From Diphasiastrum complanatum (Eukaryota > Streptophyta > Lycopodiopsida > Lycopodiales > Lycopodiaceae), in NCBI GenBank assembly GCA_029204225.1, contig CM055104.1, forward strand, positions 52,134,294 to 52,198,293: a stretch of 64,000 bases of DNA. The letters run 5' to 3'. Below are positions 11,465-26,000 of the stretch, piece after piece; within the stretch, counting starts at the first letter, position 1; each line of letters starts with the position of its first letter. The notes under the pieces are model-generated. The model was not told the DNA's origin, did no database searches, and saw only the letters and a program-made list of their open reading frames with translations. The translations under genes and the position numbers were made by a program.

Positions 11465-13595
11465 TGGGAATCTGTCTAGTGTAATTGAAATAAGTTTGCT
11501 CTCATCTTCGCATCTTCAGATTTGTTCGTTGACATGTCATTAACTATGTGAAACAAGATGGTGGTGTTGCGGGACATCTGGTAGTGTTGGTGGAATTGGT
11601 TCCATAGGCCGATTCACGCTGTTGCCCACCTGTTGCACCCCATGTGGCTATCTGAGTGGCAGGCATCAGACATGGAGCTAGGTTTGGATTGGTTGAGATT
11701 GCATTTGAATTCCCGCCTTTGGATCTTAGATCCATGAATGATATGGTACCCAACATCTTGAATGTCTCATGTACATCTTCGACGACCCCCTCCATAGCTA
11801 AGAGCCTCTACACATTTGACTCCCTCTCAATTTCATCAAAGACAATCTCCATCATCACAAACCTCTCTTTTTTATTTTACTCATTAGCCTTAGTCACTGG
11901 TTTCCGATTTGACTTGTTTCTCCATTTTGTGTGGATCAACAAGTACATGCTCTAGTTCTCATCTGAGGCACTACTGCCTTAGCTGAATATCTTAATGGCC
12001 AAGCGTTTGGGATCTAGAATGTCTGCTTTGAAGATCCTTCACCACTTCACTAGCATTGATCTTGCAAAGTGGCTTAGGAAAGAGTCATGTGCCACTCCTA
12101 CATGCATCCAATTGATCAAGTACCTTTTTGTTGCAGGACAAAATCCTCAAGACTCCATCTTTCATACATTGTGCACCATCTCTACTACACCTCGGTCCTC
12201 AACATCTGACTCTTGTTCATTTCCTCTCCATAATGGATATAGCACAAAACATGCTGGATAGAGAGGAGAGTGCATCATCGTCCACATTTTCAAATGAGGT
12301 CTTTAGTATGTTTCAGTTTCTTCGATCAATACGAGTGGAGTAGTACAATTCCTCTCTTTCCATCGTCTTGTAGTTAGACCTGTGTTACGCACCTATTGTC
12401 TCTTGATAACATAGAATTGGCTGATTCTATGATTCATATATAAACCAGTTACTTGATTTGAATAGGGCGATTCTCTGATTGAAATCGATCAAGAATTGGC
12501 CAGAAATATTCTGCATCAGCAAGTCATAAATTTGGACTTCCAAAAAATAGTCGGACTCTCTATCCAAAGACGACTGAACTCATTCGAATACAATCATGAT
12601 TTGGATCCCATTGGGTCTTGATTTGAGGAAACATTGGTTGCACCCTCCCTGTTAATGTCGCAGCCAAAGACAAAGATACCACAACATGAAACATACTTGG
12701 AATGTACTTTTCAGTGTTTTGTACCCTTGGTACTTTAAAGACACTAATAAGTTTTTTTCTTTCTTCTCCTATGAATGTTGTGGTCATAACTAGGATATTC
12801 TGTAACTTTACCTTTTGAATTGCACACTTGGAAAAAATAGGTATGTTGTACAAATTGAATATTTGATGATGTCTTGTAAGTTGTCATAGGTTACTATTCG
12901 CTGTATAATCTTCAAAGTCTCATACAAAGCTTTCTTTAGGGTTGATAACAAAGTTAACAAAGTTGGTTTCCTTAGTCAAGTAGCAAGGTTGCCAGCAATG
13001 GATATATTAAATGATCTTCTTTAAAAGGTCAGGTCATTTCTTAAATTTTTATCTAGAAAAATAACCACATCGAGCTTGTTTGGTTTTTAGAAGTTATGCT
13101 AGCTTGTAGTTGGTGACATATTTTGTAGGAAAATACAAGACATGTACTATCCTCAGTAGGATGGGGTATGTGCAAGATGGTCAATTTCATCAACTTGTTT
13201 GTATACTCTGCTTGCTGCTTGTTCTCCAAGTTGAAGTTTCTCCTACAACTGCTGTTGAGCTATTTTTGCAAGCTGGGCAAGAAGTTAGCACTCTTTAATG
13301 TACCAGGGGAGGTGTCCCCCATTCAAAAGAGATGAAACTTAAAGAGGACAATAATAATTACTTTGGAAGATGATTGGAGCATGCATCCAACCTAAGAGAG
13401 GACACCTGAAGCCAGTAATTGAATACGTGTGAAAGGCACAATGAATATATAAAACTCGTTAGAGTTAACTATGCTCAGTTTTTTCAGTGATTTAGATTCT
13501 CTTGTCTACATGGAAACAGAAGCTTCATTCATTAGGAATTCCAAAAATTGTTTTGTGGCTGGGAGATAACTACATCAATGTCCTATTGATTGCAG
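11465..13595. other. Non-coding stretch before the first visible NOMO exon
   Basis: No recognisable protein. The NOMO N-terminal exon (signal peptide and a GCGGFVE-like motif in Arabidopsis) was looked for here and further upstream and not found, so this is probably intron 1. A polypyrimidine stretch and AG at 13594-13595 close it. Confidence 0.6.
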
Positions 13596-13682
13596 GTTGA
13601 GCTTCAGACTTTGGACGGCCTTGTTAAAGACCAGACACAGTGTGCACCCAATGGCTATTATTTTTTACCTGTATACGACAAG
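13596..13682 (+). CDS. NOMO: NOMO exon A (29 codons)
   Basis: Begins [15 protein letters not shown] and ends FLPVYDK. Acceptor AG at 13594-13595, donor GTACAAG from 13683. Starts and ends in phase 0. It corresponds to the second coding exon of plant NOMO genes, so one exon upstream is missing from the window. Confidence 0.92.
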
Positions 13683-13976
13683 GTACAAGCATGTTTCCGT
13701 CTTTTATGTACTTGTTTTCTCCTTAAATTTTTTGTCTGCCTGCTTGTTTTGACTTAAAATTATGTTTAAAATTTTCAAATTGCAACATATATGAACATAG
13801 AATCTGAATTGAAGCTATTTGAAAATAACCAAAAACCAAAAATAGGAAATGTATAAGTCATAGAAGTTTTTTTGTTTTTTTATGTATATTTAATTATTTA
13901 TGTCTAAAGCATAGGTCCCGCGGTACTGGGTACCGCGGATCCCGGAACCGCGGGACCGTATTGGTACCGCGGTACC

Positions 13977-14033
<57 letters not shown>

Positions 14034-17000
14034 ATCAGACACGAGGGTCCGGGCCGTTTTGCCGGCATCCGGACCCGGACATGTCCGACCCCCGGATGCG
14101 GGGTCGGGCGTGGCTATTTTTTTTTTTTTGAAAAAAAAAAACAGATGCGTCCGGGGTCCGGACGCAATTTTTTTAAATTTTTTTTTTAAAAAAAAAATTG
14201 CGTCCCCCGGACGCATCTGTTTTTCTTTTTTTAAAAAAAAAAAAAAAAATAGACGCGTCCGACCCCGCGTCCGGGGGTCAGATGCGTCCGGGTCTGGATG
14301 CCGGACGCGGATGCGGGCAAAACGGCCCGGACCCTCATTCCGGGGGCTGATGTTGTACCGGCGGTACCATACCAGCGGTACCAGAGGCCACTATGGTCTA
14401 AAGAGTCTATTTAAGGGAGTCAATGTGATTTCCTACTTCTTCACTAAGTTTAAAGAAATTACAATGTTGTTTTTGGAAAAAAATGTGTTTCAAATTTTTT
14501 TTCTTAGGTCATGTTCCGAACTGGAACATGTTTGGAACGTCTTTCGGAACTGGCGTTGTTTTCGAAACAGGCAACTATGCTTGTTGGTACTTGTGGTGTT
14601 TTTGTATTGCTCTTGATGTCATTGGTAGTCATTTAATTCATAAATTCTAGCACACACTTTAGGACTTCAACCATTACCCTTCTAAATTTGTGTCAAGGTA
14701 AGCTCTAAAAGGTGACTTTGAGATCATTATATGCAGTAGAGTTTGAATTTTGTCTAGCGAATTGAATTTTTCCTCCCTGGTTTTACTTGATGCCAATTTT
14801 CTAGACATTCCGAAAGATATCTAGATTGACAGTACCTTAAATTTCTGATTTATGGTGTTTATAAGCAGTTTGGTAAAGTCAGGTTCAACTGTTTCAATGT
14901 CTATTTATATTGGGTTTTCCGTAGGCAACCCATGGAAGCACAAAAGTTAAAATCATGAATTAATAATCACATAAAAGCTGTTGACCTTGGTCAAACCTGG
15001 CAAGACATAGTAGTAAGTTGGAATTGATGACCTACATGTGAATCTTGTTATTACTTCTTTGATGGTCCTTTGTATAAGAGGCTGCTTCCTTTCATAAGGG
15101 AATATAATAGCTGTAATCTCAATTGTTTGCCTGGTTGCTGTTTCCAGGGCACTTTTTTGATCAAGATCAAAGGTCCTTCTGGTTGGTCTTTTGATCCGGA
15201 GCAGGTATTTTTTCCTCATTATTCTCTTCAACAAGGTGGTTTTCTGCAGCCTGACAAGCTATTGTATTTCAAATTTTGCATGAACAAGGTGGACCACCAA
15301 CCTGCGTTCTAGAATGCAGCACTCCTGTAATGAAACTCTTAGTCTGTAAAAGAATGTACATGGTATTGGCAAAAATTTATATATGTAGTACTAAACCTTA
15401 ATATGTTTTAGATACACCTTAAACCATAATATGTTATGGATACAACAAGATCAGAGCACATTCATGTGGGCATCTGTCAATATTGTTCTTTATCTGCAGC
15501 CTATTGTTCTTATGTGATGCCATATTTGTGACTCTATTCATAACTCACGCCGACTAACTACAAAGTGTGGTGGGAGCTTTGCAAACCCGCGATTCACTCT
15601 TTTGAATCTGCTTTGGAACCCAGCAAAGTCCAATGGTGACTGGGATGCACGAAACTCTCCATAACCACCTTTTTTTATAAGACTTCCACGAACATCACTC
15701 ACCTCTCACTAACAACACCACACCAAGAAACATCACACCATCACAGTCTCTATTCATATGAAACTAAAACACGAATGGCTTTCTCCAATACAAAAGGGTT
15801 ATCTATCCTAGCAAGTAGAGCAAAAGGATGCATAATGGGTTTATTCCATTGGATTCCATAAACTACCTGGTACTACTTAGCTTGGGCACTCACATATTTC
15901 TTGGGAGCTTTAGCCCAAATGGCAGCATTCAAAGTGATTTGGAATATTTCAATATCTCATAAAGAGCTTCATGGAATCTTGCTTGAAGGTCTTAGTTATG
16001 GACTCGGCTCATTATATTCTCCGCATCCTTCTTTATTACTTCATTGTTGTGCATAAGCAGGCCCCCTAGGCCCTTCTTATTCATGTATTGGCCTTCAGCT
16101 CTTATTCATTCATTAGGTACTTGGCCATATGATATTGGAGTGAGGCCCGCTTGTAGGAGGGCACGCTATTATCCCTCCTTATCTTCCACTAAACTTGGTG
16201 GCTAAAATAATAAATAGACAAAAATTGGTAGGTTATTTCTAATGGCTATTTTAGTGGCCGCTATCTTTTTTGGCAACCATTTTTGCAGATTTTTTGAGCG
16301 GTATCTATGCATTTTTAGCACCTTATTTGAGGTTTCGGCACTTTTTCATCAGCATTTTTCTCTAGGAGGGCGCCCCATCTACGAATTGGATTTTCAGCAT
16401 ATGGATCTACATTTTGCAGTTTTTTTGTCTTTGATTGGAGGAGAATCACTCAGCACGCACCCAACCGGCTGTCTAGCGCCCATTTCGCTGCCCATTTTGC
16501 ACAATTTCTCGTAGCAGTCCATTGCCCATCCAGACAGCCACCCCACGCCCATTTCTCTCTCATCTTTTCTTCTGTTTTGCATTAATGCCCTACTCCAGCT
16601 CATCACATATATCCAGCGAGTCAGTGAGTTCCAAGCAGTTGAGCAGAGATATGCACAAGCTGCTCTCATCTCATCTCAATGCCTACACAGTTAGGGCTAC
16701 CAATTTGCTTGGTTTACAGTTCAACACCCATCCACATTAACGCCCATTTCTACCCCATATACTTTCCATTTTGTTGTTATCCATCACCCCTTTCCTACCT
16801 AATTTTTGTCTCCATCTTTTCAGCTGTCCATTACGCATTTCCAGTTTCGTCCAAATTTTTTAAATAGTACATTCAAAATCACCTCACTGTTCCAGAACAT
16901 CCATTGCATACTTGGTCCACAACTCCTTGAAACCAGGTTTAAGATTCTCCATTCAAACCTATAGAGAGCTTTCAATATGTTAGATACTGCTGATTTCTTC

Positions 17001-20000
17001 TTGAGAGCTAGTTCGATATTAGAAAGTAGATAAGTTCAAGCAATTTGGAGTAAATTGAACAACATTTGGTTTGAAGGCTTTAATTGGAACCTTTTATGAT
17101 TTTCCTTAAGTACGACTTATGCAAAACCTGTGTGAGTGCAGGTGATAGCTGTGGTTGATCAGAATGGTTGCAATGGCAATGAGGACATTAATTTTCATTA
17201 CACAGGGTGGGACCTGACTACCTATCTACGCTTTCTAAGCATCTCTAAACACAATGCAAGCTAAGTTGCTTGAAACTGTTATCCGAATGAGATGCCATTT
17301 GTAATAAACTTAGAGCCTGTTGGTGTGTTTGGTACAATCTATGGCTGTCATTTGCTGTGCCAATGTAAATATTGTTCAATTTGCCCTTTTCCAGATTCAC
17401 CCTTTCTGGAAGGGTAGCTGGTGCGGTAGGTGGTCCTAGCTGTAAAAATGTTGGACAGGGTCCCGCGGGCGTAGATGTTACCTTAACTCCTGCAGGTGAT
17501 GATGTACCCTCAGCCAATAAAATATCAGTGAAAACAGTGGCTGGAGGTACCTTTGAATTCGGAAATCTTCTTACAGGTAAAATGCTTGCCATATTGATGG
17601 AGAAAAATAATGAAGTGCTGGTGTACAATCTATCAATCATATTTACTTCAAGGTTCAATAATCACTACGTTAGTTATTGACCATGTGTCTTGAAAATTGC
17701 TTTTGCATCCAAGTGGACAATGATATGTTTATGCAGATGTGTGCATGCGTGTGTTTGCTTCATCAGTCTATTTATCTCTATACATATGTAACTGGGAGCA
17801 AGTAGGATTTTTGCATGGTCCTAATTTCAGTTTATAAATATGTATTGTATCATGTATGTACATACTACATAGTTGGTGAAGACTTTTGTATGCATTGAGT
17901 TTCATTTATCTGCATATTCACATGCACATGCATAGCATTGACTAACTGGACTATTATGCATATCATGTGTGGGTGCGTGGATAAAATTGCATCCAGTTAA
18001 TGAGCTCATCTGTTTTATAATCCATTATACAAATTGTATAGATTGAAGGTAAAATACCATAACAGGAGCCAGCAGATACACACTTCTACATTTTATATCT
18101 TTTTTTGGCAGCAATCAATGTGACATCAAGCGATCCACGACCTGCGGATCACAAATTTATTTATTTATTTATTTTTGTATAAAAAAGCCTAATGGCATAT
18201 TTTTTTTCTTTTGATAGTTTAGTTAGTTCTAAATGAACTTGGAAATTAATTTTTGAATGCATCAGAACAACATATTGATAAACTGGAAAGAGGCAAAATA
18301 ACATTGCATAGAGGTTAGAGCCATATTGATCCGGTTAATTATAGATAGAGATACTGTACTTGTATTTTGTTGAGTACGTTGAGTTGACTCACTTTTTTGT
18401 CACAAAATCGGAGATAGGTGCTTATGCTTCATAATTGTTGTCAGTTTGCTGTAATTCAATACGGTTCCATGTGATTTCATTTCACATGATACAGAAATAA
18501 AGATGTTCGATAAAGAACCACTTAATGGCCCAAAATTGGACCGCACTCTTGGAAATCTGAGCAAACTAGATAAGTGAATTGCTCTTGAAAACACCTTTAA
18601 TCTGATACTCGTATTGGCACACTCCCCCCCAAAAAAAAAAAAAGAAGTTTGCGTTCCGAGAAACCATAATTGGATTTCTCAGATCACGTTCCGAAACAGA
18701 ACGCGCAACATAGATTTGATCCTTGGGAAATGCTTTCTACTTGTGAAATGGACTCATCTAGAAAAGACAAGTGTGAATCGAGATTTAAGAACTCCATGTC
18801 AATTGCATCAGGACTATTTTTGAACCTTTGCAAATTTTATAGGGCATTCCAATTGTCAAGATTGCAAACATTGATGAATGCTCTCCTTAAAAGCATAACT
18901 TCTTGTTTTCAAATATGCTCATTCAGATGTTTTGAAACATCTTAAATAAAATAAAACACCTTACATAAGTAAAATCAGATCACTTTTGAGATCTCTTTTG
19001 TAGTATTGCTGAACATATCCATCTTCATTGAATTCGGAGATATATATGTTCACTAGTATTATTGAGATTGATTTTTCACATATGTCCGCCTGAGTTTCTG
19101 CATCCCTATGTTCTCATCTACAAATAATTTCCTAGATATAATTTTAAAGATAGTGTGGACTGTGATGTGTAGGAAGCATTATGAATTAGCAAAGCTTAAC
19201 AAATTTTAACGTGCTGCTTGTAGAAATACTAACTTTATGCATATGAACATTACACTACAATGAATGTTCAGAAAGATGTACATAACCTGAATAAAAAGTG
19301 TTACATCCATATATCTGGACTCTGTATGTGCAGTGTGCACAACATATGTTTGTTATATCTGAATGTAGGTTATAGCCTCAGAAATCTGTTCCTACCAAAT
19401 CTGCTTGGAACTTATTGTACATTTCGAAACTTACTGCTAGAAAACGTATTGAATTAGTTTTCCCACCTTCCTGTAGGTATCTCAGGTGTATGCAGCAAGC
19501 CCGGAGGACTTACTCTCTCGGCTTTGTTGACTTGACAAACTGCAACGCTGGTACTCCCTTAAATCGTGCTAGAAATAATGCCCTCTTACTAGTTCACTGG
19601 TCTTATCTATACCAGGGTGCCCTGCACAGGGACTATCATGGCATTCATGAAGTATCTTACAACGAAGATCCTTCAAGTTTGGCACAAATACCTTTCCATT
19701 TGTCAACAACTACCTTCATAGCATATACTAGATACGTATTGGTGTGTGCCTGTATGGAAGTGACAGACGTAGCTAAAAATAGCAAGAAAGATTGCCAAAT
19801 TTAGCAGTTGAGCTTTGAGAATGCTTGGGTGGCCCCTAGGATGCTAAAGAAATGTTTGGGTATTTTGGAGAATTTCGGTAGCATCTCTTTATCAGAAGTG
19901 TGTTTTAGTTCAAATCCACCCTTATTTACACCCCCCCTTTGAAATTTGGGGAATATACATGTCAGGTACTAGACCAACTAAAGCAAGCATTCTAAGACCA

Positions 20001-23000
20001 ATCTAAGACCAATGATGATACTGGTTGTAATGACCACTAGGGAAAACACCCCTAAGATGAGGATAGGAGAACCACAACAAGAGACATGTAGGAGCAAAAC
20101 CACCCAACCAATCCTGGATCAATTCTGGATCTAGCCCCCAAGCCATGCCATGTGAATGCTTGAGGGGCTGTGGACAACCAAGGACAAATTCCAGAGTAAG
20201 AGGGAAACATTAATGAAAACCCTTTTCATGATTATAATTTCTCAGGTGAACACAACAAGGAGGATGGACAATGATTATTAAAGTGGAAATCTTTCACATG
20301 AAGTATGATGTGTGTTGCGCATTTGTGCATGTGTGCAAGTTTGTGTGTCAATCTCAAGTCTGAAATAGAAGTCAAAATGAGCATTTGTGAGTTTGTGGAG
20401 TCAACCCACAAAGTCTGGAATAACCAACTCCATGATCTATACTATGGACTAGTAACCTCCTGTAAGCAACATGCATGAAGATATATCCAGAATAAGAAAA
20501 TTATAGATTGCAGATTAATCTCCAACTAAGATTTCAAAACAATCAACAAACAATTTCTTAGCAGGCCCTCCTCCAAAACAACACTGCTCTCAGAGCCTCC
20601 TACCAAGAACTCTCAAGTCTCTCAACAGATGAACAGTCCAATGAGAAGAGAACGACTGTATTTGTACAATTTGTAGTCTCCTTAAGAGTTACGGTAAGAG
20701 ACTCACTGTGTATGTATGCTCTACTAGATATTTAAGTCACTGCCGATTCTCAACTGGAGATTAGCCTTTCTCCTAAACTGAGATCATTTCTGTTTTGAAA
20801 GATGTGAGAATCGTAACAAAGATAATTTCACCATTTGACTTGGGCTGATATCTTTAACCAAGAAAAGCATGCATGGTTGGTCTATTTTCAGGAAAATATA
20901 AGATAGACGCATTTCATTCGAAGTTGAATGTGACCATAAAAGGAGCTCCAGAGGTAATACATTTCTCAACTGTTACTCTTCTGAACTACATGCAATTTTA
21001 GGGTTGAGCAATTCATCTGTTAATACACACTTCTTACACACTACAGTGCATTATAGATGGGTGATGGGTCCACTTTTGAAGTCATGATATGTGTGTTTTA
21101 GTTGTGTTTGGTAGAAGTATGGCGATCTTTTATATCTTTGATATTGTTCTGTTTATTAACTTGCTAGTGCTGGTTGAATAGGTGGAGCTTGGCTGGGGCA
21201 ATGTTGTGCTGGATGACATTTTGTTTGTGTCAGGTTACACGGTAGAAGGGACCGTTGTATCTCAGGTACTAATTTCTCAGTTAATACATTGTACCTTTTT
21301 TGGCAAAGCAACATATATGTAATAGATGTTTGTACATCCTTTGTGCCAAAATACCGTACTTCATTTTCCTATGTCCTAGCTTTTCCTCTCATGTTATGAC
21401 TCATGGGAATGCCCCTTATTTTGTATAATTGTTTCCAACAGCAATTGCAAAATGACTGTTTAGGAAACCACTCTGTACTGAGATTTGGCTAGTGTTTTGA
21501 TACATGTGACTCAACACACTGATGACACGGGCAGGGATCTTGTTACATGTAGTCCCCATAGCCCCTCAGCTTTGTGGATAGCTTCCATATAGTCAAAGAT
21601 TTCACATGTAATTTGTGATGTGCAGCTGTAGTAGCACTCTCTTACTGTTTCAGTTTCTCAGCTAACATCTTGCAGGTACTGCTTTGATAAGTAAATAATT
21701 AATCTCATTTCTTATGTTTTCCTGAGAATATATTTGTACTATATGACACATTATGCTGCAGGCGACTGTGTCAGCATCTGCTTGAAGCCCTTGACAACTA
21801 CAGTTTTCTCTGTATGACCATTCTTAGCAGATTGTAGATGTGGATTGTTACATACTGCTAAAAATTTCTGCTTTTTTTATTTTAGGCTTCTAAGTTATAC
21901 ATCTTCCTCTGTAGTACCTTCGGGTGTTTAGTTGTGGTATTGTAAGCAAGATCAGCATATCATTTTGCTAGCCTATGAACCAAATTTGAGGTGGATAGTG
22001 ATTGTCATAATGAATCATAGAGTTGCGATCAGATCCTTGGATGAGACCACAGTGATCTATCAGTGAATTGAATCTCTATTTGTAAAATTTTGATATATGT
22101 AGGGCTTTTTGTGGCACATTTCAAACTCATTAAGCTTGAGGGCACTTAATGTCATCCCAATTTCTCTTACCTACAGCATCATTCTTTCACTTATGGATTG
22201 ACAGGGCAATCCAGTGCTGGGTGTTCAAGTTTATCTGCACTCAACTGATGTTTCCAATGTCTATTGTCCACAAGGACCGGGGAATTCTCCCAGGTCCGAA
22301 ACCGCAGTGTGTCATGTTAATTCAGATGCAGATGGAAGGTTCAAGTTTTGGAATATTCCATGTGGTAAGTGATGCAAAATACTTCTAATATTTGCTTCTA
22401 AAATGTGGCATGTTAGGCTAAGGCTAGTAAGTGTACAAACATGGATCTTATTCTCAAGAAGCTCGATGGAAATATGATAAAGGATGTATCGTCTGCTAAA
22501 GTTTGATACATTAAGTGGGTGGGTTAACCATGTAATGTTTTTCCTTCCTTTTTCTTCTCATCAATATCAAGAATTTGATGTGTCTTCTTTAAACAATATC
22601 AAGAATTTGCATATTCAACATCAACTTTGTCTAGAAAACAAAAATATATGTCGGGATTGTTTTGCAGTATTAGTTGTGCACACTAGAATGTGTGTCCGCT
22701 GTCAATGACTTATCAGCCAATGCTGTAAACGTCCTTGTGTCTCACCTTTGGTGTAGTTGTTTTTGGCACAAGGAAGATGACTAAATAATTCAATGTTGTG
22801 GCATTGTTCTCTATATTGGGTTGATAGAAGTGGGTTCAAGACGTACAAAGGACTTTTGGAGACCAAAACGATCACCAACAACTTACAAGAGAAGAATGAA
22901 TGGACGTTATTCAAAACCTAGGCTAAAGAAGTAAGGTAGTAGGAATGCAAGAGTAGTAATATCATATGAACAATTGTCAATAAAGTGAATAATCATGTAG

Positions 23001-26000
23001 GAGGTCAAACTAGTTAGGTTTAACATTACAGATGGAAAAATGTATGCAAGAAAATGAGAGAGCCTCTATAGTAGCATTACTTTTTCCTGAATAATGTGTC
23101 AAATTCAAAGTTTTGAAGAGATCCAAACCATGAGAAATGCCTATCACTAGGATGTTATCTAGCGAAGAACTATCATAAAAATTGATGACTGGTAGGACGG
23201 AAATCACACTGTTTACAGTTTTACTCTTGGACAGTTCGGGTTTCTTCCCACCAGCTTGCTATTGAGACTGGTCGTATTAGGGGACTCCACGTGAGGACAG
23301 ACTATGTCTGATGTGTTCCTTGGGAGAGATTGAGTCGGAGGAGCATTTCCTTTTTAGATGTTTGCCTAGAGATCTTGGGGCACTATCATTTCCTTTTCAA
23401 GGATGCACCCACTTTACGCTCTCTCATCACTTATGTGGATCCTAGATGTGTTGCCCTTATGATATATGAGATGTCCTTTAAAACGTCCCCTAGGACTCCC
23501 AACCAAAATAGAGCTTCCTAGAACACCAAGGGAGGATTGCAGTAGACGAAACCGTCCCAACCAAACCTAGACCCAATACCAGTCTAGCCTCCGAGCAATC
23601 TAGGAGATAGGCAAGCCACAGGAAGAGCGCTTCACAGTCTGACAACATAACGGCCACAGACTCTTCAATCCTCCTCATTGACACTGGTAAGGGTATATAT
23701 AGAGTGTAGAGCCAACCCCACCTGCCCATGCACTGAATCCACATGGAAGCAGTTATGGACTTGGCTCATTACATTTGCCGCGTCCATTCTTTTATTGTTA
23801 TTATGCATAAGCAAGCCTAAGGGCCCTTTTATTCATATACTAGCCTTGGGCCCTATTTGGTTATATTTTTAGGACTTGGTCACATTGATTTGGAGTGGGG
23901 GTCCTCCTATTGGGAGGACGCACTATTTTCCCTCCAAATCCTTTTCCCTCCCTTTTTTGATTCCTCCATTTGATTCAGGGAGAGGGTATAAGTAGGGCAG
24001 CATTGTATTCCTTTATTCAGTTTATGATGATTGCTCCTCTTTTAGCCTCCTTAAGCATTCTCTTCCTGCTTTCTAACTTAAGTCTTGCTTTCTAGCATAG
24101 CTAGTGAATCTTAGCTTGTAACTTGGTATCAGAGCACTTTCCTGCAGATTGGTGGAGGCTGTCCAGCGCCCTACCACCCATCACTTTCATCGATTTTTTC
24201 TTCGTCAACCTTCCTGCAGATTGGTGGAGGCTGTCCAGCCCCTTACCACCCATCACTTTCATCGATTTTTCTCCATCAACCTTCCTGCAGATTGGTGGAG
24301 GCTGTCCAGCGCCCTACCACCCATCACTTTCATCGATTTTTCTCTGTCTTTTTTGCAGATTGGTGGTGGCTGTCCAGCGCCCTACTGCCCATCACTTTCG
24401 ACGATTTCTTCATCATTTTTTGCAGTTTTGGTGGAGGCTGTCCAGCGCCCTGCTAACCCATCACTTTCGTCGATTTTTTCGGCAGATTTTCATTGTTTTT
24501 ACAGATGTGGTAGCTATTGCCCAGCGCCCTACTACTCATCATTTTCGACACTTTTCGTCACCGACTTGCTGTCCATTTTTGATATTGATTGGAGGCTGTT
24601 CAGCGCCCTACTACCATCTCATTTTTAGCGGTAACCCATCACTTTCGTCGATTTTTTCGGCAGATTTTCATTGTTTTTGCAGATGTGGTAGCTATTGTCC
24701 AGCGCCCTACTACCGTCTCATTTTTAGCGGTTCTTTTCACCGACTTGCTGTCCGTTTCGGCTATTGATTGGAAGCTGTTAAGCACCTTACTTCAGCACCT
24801 TTTTTCAGCCCAGTGCCCTATTATCTTCAGCTTTTACCTCTCTTTGTTGGCACTACCGAGTGAACGACGGATCAGCACCCACCCAGGTATTGCTTGCGCC
24901 CTTTTTGCACTTCCTTTTTGCACCTACTTGCTGTCTTTTCTGCTCATATACTGCTCTTTCCAGCTCCCTATTCCTGTTCATATTTGTTGCCTCACACCCT
25001 CCTCTTTCCATTTTTCCATTTTGTTAGAAACCTTCTACTTTCTCAGCCCCTCATTTTCTGATTATTATCCATCTTGATTGACTATTTACGTGCCATTTTT
25101 GGTGATTTTGGAAGTTAGACTAACTTGGGGTGACGACAAACGTCCTCTCCCTTAGGTTTTTGTCTCTTCCTTAGTCCCTATGGCGACTTCTTCATCAGAA
25201 GACCCTCCGCAGAGCTCTTTAGATGATTGTTTTACACATATTGATTCCCGCATGGATCATCTTGAGAGTCGTATTGAACGTATTCTTTCTAGCCTTGAGG
25301 CTATCCTACCACGAGGGGATACCACCCCCCCAGACATTCTTCATCGTCCTGGTAAAGCACCTTTATTTCCTATTTCGCTCAGATGTTTGTGGACCTTTGC
25401 CTGTTAACTCTATTGGAAGTGCACGTTATTTTGTCACATTCATTGACGATTTTAGTCGATTAGCAATGGTCTATTTTATTGCTAATAAAAGTGACGTTCT
25501 TTCGAAATTTAAAGAATTTCTCAGTTTTGTGCACTCTAAGACTTCAAAGAGAGTTAGACAACTACGTTCAGATCGTGGTGGTGAATATATTTCTGCAGAA
25601 TTTTAAGAGTTTTGTACCAGCAATAACATTCTACATTAGTTTACGGCTGTGTACACCCCTCAACACAATGGTGTTGCAGAACGGCGGAATCGAACTCTTG
25701 TTGAGGCAGCACGCTGCATGGTGATTCATGCAAAGTTACCTGCTAAATTTTGGGCGGGAGCAGTTAATATTGCCAATTACTTGCAGAATCGTACTTTACA
25801 TCTCTAGATAAGGAGAAAACTCCTTATGAATGTTGGATTGGGAAAAAGCCCAAGTTAACACATGTTAGAATATTTGGATGTCTAGCATATGTATTTGTTC
25901 CTAAAGTTAAATGCAATAAGCTAGACAATACTGCTATGCCAGGAATTCTAGTTGGATATGATGCAATCTCAAATTATTATAAGATTTACATTCCAGGTAC

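Noticed and set aside
14059..14616. 185-codon ORF on the + strand
   Set aside because: It runs through the GC-rich fold-back MITE and homopolymer tracts; composition is an artefact of the repeats.
24123..25077. Overlapping ORFs of 214, 159 and 162 codons on the + strand
   Set aside because: They arise from tandem repeats in a retrotransposon leader; the same repeat is read in three frames.
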